The notes below the pieces were generated by a model. The model did no database searches. It worked only from the letters and a program-made list of their open reading frames with translations, and had not been told where the DNA came from. From Phytophthora quininea (lineage: Eukaryota; Oomycota; Peronosporomycetes; Peronosporales; Peronosporaceae), in contig JAAVTG010000357.1 in assembly GCA_011947345.1 (NCBI GenBank), positions 1-48,698 of the forward strand: a stretch of 48,698 bases of DNA, read 5' to 3'. Each line of letters opens with the position of its first letter. Positions within the stretch are counted from its first letter, which is position 1. Shown here piece after piece: positions 41,020 to 48,698 of the stretch. Both the position numbers and the translations under genes were made by a program.

Positions 41020-42420
41020 GCATAGAGTGCTGAGGGCGTTGGCAGCTCGCATGTTTCCTCCTCGTGTTTCTGTTCCTGAATTTGCAGCATCTGACGACGA
41101 GCTGTCAGCTCTGTTCTCAAGGTCCTACTTTTGAGCGCTGCAATCGAATGCAAAATCCCTATTGGCTGTGATTGCGTTCTTGTGTAGCTGAGCTTGTTGA
41201 GTGCAAGTGCAAAGTGTTGTATGTGAATTACAAGTGCACAGGCACAAGTGGTGTCAGCTTTTCGACACTCAGCCAGGAGTTTATTAAGCAGTCCCCGGAG
41301 GTGATGATGAATTTCCCCTTTGTTCTCAGCCAAAAGTTGTTTTTTTCAGCAAGAATGATGGATTCAGTTCACGATGGAATTGCTACGCAGAATGGTTTAT
41401 CTCATGCCATGTCGAACATTCCCCGAATGCGCCAAAACCGGTACTATAAGTTGTTGGTGCTCTTTGCTGGCAGGTGGTGACGTAACTATGCTCGATCAAC
41501 TAGTTATGTCACTCCCACCCCGCCAACAGTCGAACAGTACGATGAGCATCACAGAGTTCCCGACAATCATCCACTGACAACCGCCTGGATGCACAACACC
41601 GAAATGTTTGGATCCCTGTGTGAAAAGGTGATGAAGTCTTGTTTGGTGAAGGAGGTGCTGCGTATGGGCCATTCTGGGAAGTTCTGTTCGCGGTTGAAAT
41701 TATGCGAGGCGGGGAGAAAGTGGGAAAGTCTTAAGGATGCCAAAATGCTCCTTCTGTTAATGAACGAGGTAGGACAGACTATTGGGAGACATTTTACAAG
41801 GCCAACAAGCAATGACGAGACACGTGCTTTGCTGGAACATATAGCGCATCAGTTCGTGCAGCCTGTCGCCAATGGTGACGGGTTACTCATTGTTACGGAT
41901 AACGCTAATGGATCGCGAGGGATGATTGGAAAGGTTTTTGGAGATCTTGCTCACGTCAAACAAGTCATTTCCACGTGATAACCTGTATTACCGAAAAAAT
42001 AAAGGCGCATGCCAGGCGAAAGCGTGCTGCGAAAGAGCAGTCATCGGCTTTGTACATAGTAGACAGAGAGCTGCGCTCGCCGGTTGGCTTGGAGGCACGA
42101 TTTCGTGCTGTAGTAGGCTGATTTTCGAGCAGTGAGCCGGTTACAACGGATGTGGAGTGAAATGGGACGTGTGAGAGCAATGTCAAGCAGATTCGCAATG
42201 GAGACTTGTACGTAACGCAAAAACTTACCAAGAAGGCGGCAAAAGCCACCGTGTTGTGTCGATAAACCAATTGGAAGGCTTTCACTCTTCTCTGATAAAC
42301 CTGCTCACACGGAATGTTTCGAATGATGTCGGTTTGAGGATTCTAGACTGGCACATCATGCATCACAACTGGTCCAGTACGGGCGCAATTCAACAATAAG
42401 GGGCGTCGATCTGTTAATGG
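41020..42420 (+). pseudogene. DUF6729-like transposase, copy 2, decayed
   Basis: Plus-strand frames follow the order of copy 1: LAARMFPPRVSVPEFAASDDEL (about 41038-41105), LVECKCKVLYVNYKCTGTSGVSFSTLS (about 41187-41270), MMNFPFVLSQKLFFSARMMDSVHDGI, RQNRYYKLLVLF, KDAKMLLLLMNEVGQTIGRHFTRP (about 41735-41805), VTDNANGSRGMIGKVFGD (about 41895-41945) and NQLEGFHSSL-like sequence (about 42265-42290). The Cys-rich part between the first two blocks is deleted. Stops and frameshifts are frequent. Opposite orientation to copy 1. Confidence 0.6.
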
Positions 42421-43297
42421 TTGACGTCGATATGCAGAAGTTTGCGGCCGCTATAGGACCCGTCAAGGTCATCGCCAAGATCGTGATTAGGCCGAAGAAT
42501 TTGACGCCAGGCTACAGAGTGGAGATACGAACTCAGCTCACCTTGGCTCCAAAGCAAACGGCAAGGATCAGCTGGTAAAATATACTGACAATGTTGATTG
42601 ACAGTTTGGGTTTGAAGGTCACTATGTGGAAATGCGCAGGAAAAACGACTACAAGGGTCTACTCAGCTGTCAACAACGGCATACCTGAAAAGGAGTCAGT
42701 GGTGATGGAGGAGGGAGGTTCAAGTTCAAGATGCCCAGGAAACAAACCGCACGTCGGGTGGTGTGATTTCTGCAGCGAGACTGCGGCGGCACGGGAAAGC
42801 GCAAGGCTTTTGTTGTGCCAGGCACCGCGCAGGGATATTGGGTGGCTTATCTGGTGTTCCTAGTTGTCGTTCTTAACTACAAAATACTCCAGACTACGTT
42901 GAAGTCGAAGGAAAAAAACGGGCCGCAAGGCACGGGAGGTTGTGAAACACTACCGGAAATGTAAGCAATCCCTACACAAGGTCGTGAGAGCGTCAAAAGG
43001 CTTCGTCTGCTGCCTTGGTATGCAACGAAGAATATGGGCGAGTATCTCTGTTTGAGGCTACGGAGTTGGTATTTTATCGTGAACGAGCTGCTGATGGACC
43101 AGGAATCAATGGAATTGAACACCCTGCAGCTTCCAACATCCTTGAGCAACAACTTGGGCTCGATGCCGCCATCAGCTTGACTCTCGAGCAGATTTGTTCA
43201 TTTCAAGAAAAATGTTTTTCTCGTATATCTAAAATAAATCCAGGTTGTATCTTATAGTTGTCAACAATCCAGGTTCAAAGGCAATCTGATATTCACC
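42421..43297. other. no gene recognised
   Basis: Probably the decayed 3' part of the preceding element, then the upstream region of the channel gene. The frame 42591-42863 is unrecognised. Confidence 0.35.
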
Positions 43298-45780
43298 ATG
43301 GAGCACCGGAGCCGCGCTGCCGCTCGGCTGAGCGTGACGTCCATGGACGACGGTCCGAGTGTGGCAGTCGCTCGCCAGTGGTTCCGCGACGTCATCCTTC
43401 CGCACCGCGTACGCGACGAGAGCGGCAACTTCCGGTTGGTGGACATGGGCGAGGACACGACGGACAGCGAGCTGTTCCCAGTGTGTGGCACGTCATTAGG
43501 CGATCTGTCAGTGTTCGGCATCGGCCTGGGACTTTACTTCCGGATGCTGCTGCAATTAGCAATACTCTTATTTATACTGGCAGCCGTCTCCACCCCAAGT
43601 ATCGTCTACTTTTCCTCTTCTAAATATTCAGGAGAGTTATCGGCTAGAGGACTGGACCTGAGGATCTGGGGCACTGCAGCGTGCACCAGAGCAGCTCTAG
43701 AGAAGGAGACATTCGATGGGATTGAAAAAATGTGACGGTGAACGACTGTCCGTTGATTATGACGCAGCTTCATGTGGATATGGTGGGGCTTGGCATTCTC
43801 GCGGTTTATTGTGTGGCTGTGGCCATTATGCAGACGAGAGATAAAGCTAGACTGGATGCCATGGAGCAGACGCCGTCGGACTATTCTGTGGTGGTGAAGG
43901 ACCCGAACGCGAATGCGTGGGATCCTGACGAGTGGGAGAGGTTCTTTGCGCAGTTTGGAAGGGTCAAATTCGTGACGGTGTGTGTGGATAACGATCGGCT
44001 GCTGTCGGCGCTGGCGAAAAAGAGGTACTTGGAGGATATGATCAAGATGGAGTGTGCTGATCCGGAGGTTGTGCGACGTGCTTTGGAAGATGCTGCTGAC
44101 CCGAAAAAGGACGCTCGAAGCAAGCGTTCTTTCGTCGACTACGGCAGGTGTTAGGAATTGGTAGCTATGATCTCATTTATTGGCACAGGAAACTCGATGC
44201 CTTGCGTCGACGGATTGCAGAGATGTTGAAGCACGACAGCTACCGAGTTTGGTCAGTGTTCGTCATGTTTGAGACGGAAGAGGCGCAGCGTCGCTGCTTG
44301 CGCGAGACTCGCATCGGGTTGTGCTCTACTCACTTTGACTGGACAAGCACTGGGTTGTCTAAACGACTGCGTTTCCGAGGCAAAAATATTTTACACATCG
44401 AGCAAGCAGTGGAGCCCTCTTCTGTGTGTTGGAAGAGTGCTGGGGTACGTTGGCTGCGACGTGTGTCGCAACAAGCACTCACGATGGCCATTGTAGTTAG
44501 TATGATGACCTGCGTGTATTTCCTCGCGCGCTTGTTAGTCGACGATTATGTGGATGACCAGTCGGATTCCAATCGCGGGCGGTTGTACATTCTTGCGTAT
44601 ATGTTGGCAGTGACTGATCTCTTTGGCTGCCGCTTGCTATCCTACGTTGACCGTCTTGAGGAGCACCAGACAAAGGAGCGAGAGCAGTTGTCTACCCTAA
44701 ATAAGCTGCTGCTCTTCCGCGGATTCAACGGCGCCGTCGTGCTCTACCTGCTGATGGATTTCACGGAGATGCTGTCCCAACAGAATTTGATTCAGATCCA
44801 AGCTCTTCTCATCGCCAACCTTGTGACTGCACCCGCACTTCAGCTTCTAAGTCCATTTGAGAAATTTTATCGATGGCGTTACGGCCCCAAGGCGAAAACA
44901 CAGCGCAAACTCAACTCGTACTATTCAGGCGCGTACTGGAAGCTAGCTGAGCGATACACCCAGATCACAAAATCCGTCGGAATAGCGCTTTTTTCAAGTC
45001 TCTACTACCGACGGGGCTTATTATCACTGGCTTGTCGTTGCTTGTGAACTACTGGGTCGACAAGTATTGTTTGCTGCGCAAATGGAAGACACCACCACGT
45101 TACGACGGACTGCTGGCGCGTGCGTCTCGATACCACTTGTTGATCATGGCGTTGGTGTCACTAATCATGATGGGTCATTGGTACAATGGTTGGCCGTTCG
45201 ACCTCCCCACCAAAGTTGACGTCGAGGCAGCGAAGGAGAAAACGAGTCGAAAATCAACGACTCTATCATTAATACGCTGCACATTATCCTCCCGTTCCTA
45301 AGAGATTCGTACCCGACCGATGCCCAACAAAACCTTATGGATGTGTTGTACTGGACCATCTTGGTCGTCACGTGTATCGCAGTGGCTTTCCTGGTATTTA
45401 AATCACTTTATCGTTCGTGGCAACGCTATATCGTGGGCAATCTCCCCAGTGGCTTCTTTGGTGGGCGGGCGAAAGAGTGTGATATTCCTGCGTCGCAAGT
45501 GACAAGTCTCAATGGATATGTGCCGTCGTATGAGTCTCGGTATTCTGACTTTCCGTTCCTGTCTGTGGCTCTCGACAGTTTCGAGCCTCGATTCATTAGC
45601 TGGGGTGGAAACCACGCAGCTTACTGCTTAGTAAATGATGTTCTGGAAGACCCGCAACTTCGGGACGGCTTGGGCGACAAGCCTATCCGACAACTTTTCG
45701 GTGCATGCAAGCAATACGATATGCGTGGGGCGAAGATGCGTTTACCGGTAACGTCGTTGGACTCTGTCAGCTTGGTCTGA
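43298..45780 (+). CDS. OSCA/CSC1-like (DUF221) membrane channel, four 1-nt frame breaks
   Basis: ATG 43298. A short N-terminal region leads to a first membrane segment (about 43520-43620) and a second (about 43770-43840). A cytosolic domain follows with an RRM-like start (SVVVKDPNANAWDPDEWERFF, then FVTVCVDN), then several helices (about 44470-44550, 44580-44640, 44720-44850, 44990-45065, 45125-45200, 45335-45415), including NYWVDKYCLLRKWKTPPRYD, and a hydrophilic tail to TGA 45780. This order fits calcium-permeable stress-gated channels of the OSCA/CSC1 type. The frame breaks at AAAAAA (about 43725), TTT (about 44131), TTTTTT (about 44991) and AAAA (about 45240); one added base in each run restores a single frame of about 827 codons. 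Convergent with the next gene. Confidence 0.72.
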
Positions 45781-45942
45781 ACATTCAACCAGGTGAGGTT
45801 TGACAGAGCTAAGCCATGATGTTTTCTTTACGTAACTAGTGCTGTTTTCATTACTTTTTTGTTTATCCTGATACAGTAGCAGAAAATCAACTAGGATGAA
45901 AGTGTAACTCGGTTCAAGATGTTCTGCCTCGAAGTTTGACCC
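45781..45942. other. convergent intergenic region
   Basis: 162 bp between two stop codons; presumably holds both polyadenylation sites. No clear motif. Confidence 0.5.
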
Positions 45943-47768
45943 TTAGCTGGACGTCGTAACGACGACCACATCGCCTTCATCAGCGACAGAAACAGTGGCC
46001 GTCGTCGTCGTCGAGGAAGCGTCGTCGATGGTGATCTCAAGAGCTTCAGTCACCGTCGAGGCCATGTCGCTGGGGGCTACGACTGCAGCTCCGTTTACAA
46101 GCCGATCAGCTGCCTGTGCAAAGGTATCTTGTTGTCGGAACTCGCCGATGCGCTCAGTGCAACGCACCAACCAGGCGAACAGCGTGTGGGCGAAATTGGG
46201 TTCAAGCTTGTGCATCAATCCGTAGTTGAAGTGCGACAGCGACGTCACAAACAACTTGCAGGTGGAACTGAGTGAGGGCAGCGAGTTGTACACGTGCAAA
46301 TCTTCCACCGTCACGCTATTGCCGGCGAGGCTCATCTCGTTGGGGAAGGGCGAAGAGGAAGCGTCCGTGCAGTCCAAGAAGGACACAGCCACGTCACTGA
46401 GAACACTGTTGGTCACATGCAGACCGGTGTCGGCCCTGTTTTCAGCGTTGAGCGTCTCATTGGCGAAAACAGACTGCATCTTGAGCTCGTGACCATGCAG
46501 CACGCACTCCCATTCGTGATCGGCCTTCCTCGCGACGTCCCAGAACGACATTTCATGAGCATGGACACCCTCACTGCTAGTGAAAACGAGGTTGCCAGAG
46601 CTGGAGTAAAGGCCGACAGGCTCCTCAGAGTGTTTTGGGATAGTACCGCTGAGTGCCTTCAACTCCACTTCCTTGCGTCTATCGCCGATCACATCCATGC
46701 GCAGTTGAAGTGGTTCGGTGCATTGATTCAACGAACCGTTGTGTTTTGTGAGACCGAAAGCCATGGTCGTAGCAGCAATGATAGCACCTTGGAGGCTGAC
46801 GCCTTCCTCTGCAGCGCACCATGGCACTTCGCATGCTGGCCTCCGAACCCTGTCCAAACAGGGCGAAGCTAGGGTTTTGCGGGGTCGGCGGAGTTCCCGC
46901 AAAATCCTGCTGCGTTGCCGTCTGAATGGGCAGCACGGGGGCGAATGCTGAAGTGTCGAAGTTCATCAACGGCTGCATGACATACTTGGAGACGGCCTCG
47001 TGGAATACGTTCATCCACGGGTTGACGTAGTGGGTGGCTTCATACAGGGACTCGCGTAATGGTAGCTCGCTAGTTGCATCAGTAGGCACAGAGTTGCTGA
47101 GATTGGCAACAGTCTCGAGGATTTCACAAAGAATAATAGTACCAGATGTGGGATCCGACATGTAGTGGTCGGCGAACAAGATGAGTCGTGCAAATGTCTG
47201 GGTGGACTTGTCGACGCGGACGTAGAGGTAGAAGGGAAGTCCTTTTCGCGATCCACGGGCTTTTCACACTCAGCTTGGACGAATTCCATCCAGCGGAGAA
47301 GCGGCACTTGCGAAGTGGTCGAACTCTCGATAGCTGCATCCGCGCGTTCCTGTTCAGCGCGTTCTTCCTCATCAGGAGCGCACTCGTACACGTTGAGCAG
47401 CGACTTGAGTTCCGATACGTCCGCCAGTGGCGCACAAATCATGGCTTTTGGTCCGGAGCACTGCCAGGCAGCACAACAGCACGCATCTTGGGGTGTCGAT
47501 TGAACGTTTGAAGCACTGCCGTTGGCAAATGCTGCAGCAGTCTGGGGATGTCTCCGCGCAGGGTGGCAACATGAGCTAGCTTGGCGCTCGTGGTGGGGTC
47601 CATCGCGAAAAACCGCTCATAGCCGTAAAGCGGGAAGGTTGGGTGACTCATTCCTGTTCGATGAAGCTTGTAAGTCGTGAAAATTGGAATGTGATCAGCG
47701 CCGGAACACTCCAAGGACGCGTGGATCAATTGATGAAGGCGGGTTCTGATCGCATCTTGTCGATGCAT
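45943..47768 (-). CDS. CoA-dependent acyltransferase (condensation-domain-like), three frame breaks
   Basis: ATG 47766-47768 starts MHRQDAIRTRLHQLIHASLE. LYGYERFFAMDPTTSAKLAHVATLRGDI and NRHPKMRAVV follow, the opening strands of chloramphenicol-acetyltransferase/condensation folds. The catalytic HxxxD is HYMSD (His codon 47165-47167, Asp 47153-47155) followed by TSG. The second half (46.9-45.9 kb) has GVSLQGAIIAATTMAFGL and LFVTSLSHFNYG and ends in a Thr/Val-rich tail at TAA 45943. Breaks at AAAA (about 47440) and CCC (about 47248) are fixed by one base each; the one near 46820 by an AG pair. About 600 codons. It probably transfers an acyl group from CoA; substrate unknown. Confidence 0.65.
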
Positions 47769-47958
47769 CTCATGTCGCTGTATTTTTAGTGAAAATGGTA
47801 AAGCTTTCTCCGCTTGAGAATGCTGTGAATACCATCACGTTCAACGGCATTGACGTTGGAAAGAATGGAAGTACTGCTGAACTACGCTTTTTGTCTGCGC
47901 GATAAGTGACGTTGTTCAGCTTCGAGCCTCCGTCGTTGAAACTATGGATACGACATGG
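47769..47958. other. intergenic, upstream of the acyltransferase
   Basis: No gene or clear motif seen. Confidence 0.4.
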
Positions 47959-48516
47959 TTAAGCTCTGATGTAACTACCAACACGATACCGTAGCATTGT
48001 TACCTTGAGCGACTTGAATTCTTCTTCAGTCAAGACGACTTGGAACTCGAAGCAACGTGGGGAATCAACAGGTTTAGCTGCCTTTCCAGCAGGAGAGTGC
48101 GTGTAATGTCCCGGTTCCGAGCATTGGCGCAGTTCCGTAGCAGCTTCGTCAACGTCATCCAACCCTGCTCGGTTTCACGACAAAGATTAGGCCTTTTGCA
48201 GTCACTCGAACGAAGGAACGTCATTCGCACACTCTTGTTCTGCCGGCTTTGGCTTTCGTCCAGCACGAGTCTTTGCTGCGGCTACGTTTGGCTGCGCCAC
48301 AGTGCTACCATGCAGGAAGCGACGCTTTTCCCACTTGTACAGCGGTTTAGCTGCTGGCTTTCGTACGCTGTTGATACTGTGCTGCTTTCTCGCGCTCACG
48401 CCAACTTTTGCTGCAGCTCTAGCAAGTGCCGAGCCCATGAAAGGAGTCACACGGATTGGAACTGGTCTCGTCCGTGGTCTACAGTAGTAAGACAACGTGG
48501 TTAAACTTTCGTCCAC
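47959..48516 (-). CDS. hypothetical protein, frame-broken
   Basis: Three overlapping minus frames (48202-48516, 48030-48266, 47959-48162) probably belong to one gene. The first is basic (VRKPAAKPLYKWEKRRFLHG) with an Ala-rich N terminus (MGSALARAAAKVGV); the last contains FEFQVVLTEEEFKSLKV. I do not recognise the family. Frame changes near 48207 and 48160 may be assembly errors or introns. Confidence 0.4.
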
Positions 48517-48534
48517 TCACGTCAGCATCAAGCA

Positions 48535-48698
48535 TACTTGTCAACGCCAAGAGCAACCAAATCAGCCCTGGAGGACAAAAGATGTTGCGCTGCCTCCTCA
48601 ATCCGCTGGACCTGCTTCCCGACAATCTCTTGAAGGGGCCCCGGCCTCAAGCTTTGCCGAATTCGTCCACGTCTTCAGCTCGCTGCATCAACTCCTCA
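48535..48698 (-). CDS. partial gene at the right edge, unrecognised
   Basis: A minus frame entering from the right edge reads RPGPLQEIVGKQVQRIEEAAQHLLSSRADL, an Ala/Gln-rich helical segment, then stops. An adjacent frame carries the first codons of the window, so a frame change is likely near 48650. It may be an exon of the neighbouring minus-strand gene. Confidence 0.3.

Noticed and set aside
43298..45780. Five small membrane-protein genes or spliced exons
   Set aside because: Neighbouring frames overlap or touch at homopolymers with no splice sites, and one added base per run gives one channel protein.

Overview
The window looks like nuclear DNA from an oomycete, most likely a Phytophthora-type or downy-mildew plant pathogen. 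I infer this from secreted Kazal-like protease inhibitors, an oomycete-style Cys-rich secreted protein, oomycete-like core promoter motifs (YCAYTTC-GAATTC) upstream of the secreted genes, intron-poor genes, and a dense mix of Ty3/gypsy, copia, LINE, Helitron, Tc1, hAT and pogo remnants. No tRNA, rRNA or CRISPR array was seen.

Layout. 1-11.2 kb is a graveyard of transposon pieces: a DDE transposase in two opposite-facing halves, a hAT pseudogene whose DUF659 motif is expanded by a 12-bp tandem repeat, a CENP-B/pogo HTH piece, a copia RNase H piece, a complete Tc1-like element with about 245-bp inverted repeats, and two gypsy fragments. 11.2-16.6 kb holds two Helitrons joined exactly head to tail; each keeps a zinc-finger ORF and a Pif1-like helicase and I see no Rep domain. 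17.2-26.6 kb holds two related LINE copies; the first is split by a young 5,011-bp chromodomain Ty3/gypsy element (165-bp LTRs, one mismatch, TGCTG target duplication).

26.6-39.1 kb is a gene-family cluster. Small secreted proteins carry a repeated module (GPEV-x-MNKS-x-SD-x-LFK-x-Y). The module occurs alone (28.6 kb, and a copy broken by a micro-inversion at 35.6 kb) and as the linker in front of a Kazal domain (38.0 kb; diverged at 27.7 kb). A third Kazal domain lies on the minus strand at 38.8 kb. Three paralogues of a large unrecognised protein ('family X') alternate with these genes. A transposon with a DUF6729-like transposase sits in the middle of the cluster (32.2-35.3 kb), and a relative lies at 41.0-42.4 kb.

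39.6-48.7 kb is more gene-like: a secreted four-repeat Cys-rich protein, an OSCA/CSC1-like membrane channel, a CoA-dependent acyltransferase with an HxxxD motif, and two unrecognised reading frames at the right edge.

A theme across the window is that many gene 'frameshifts' are mended by adding one base to a short homopolymer (all four in the channel gene, both in the first Kazal gene, two of three in the acyltransferase, one in the retrotransposon gag). This points to systematic homopolymer deletions in the assembly rather than true pseudogenes, so several broken genes below are probably functional. The secreted Kazal and module proteins probably act outside the cell at the host interface; the family X proteins have no function I can assign.
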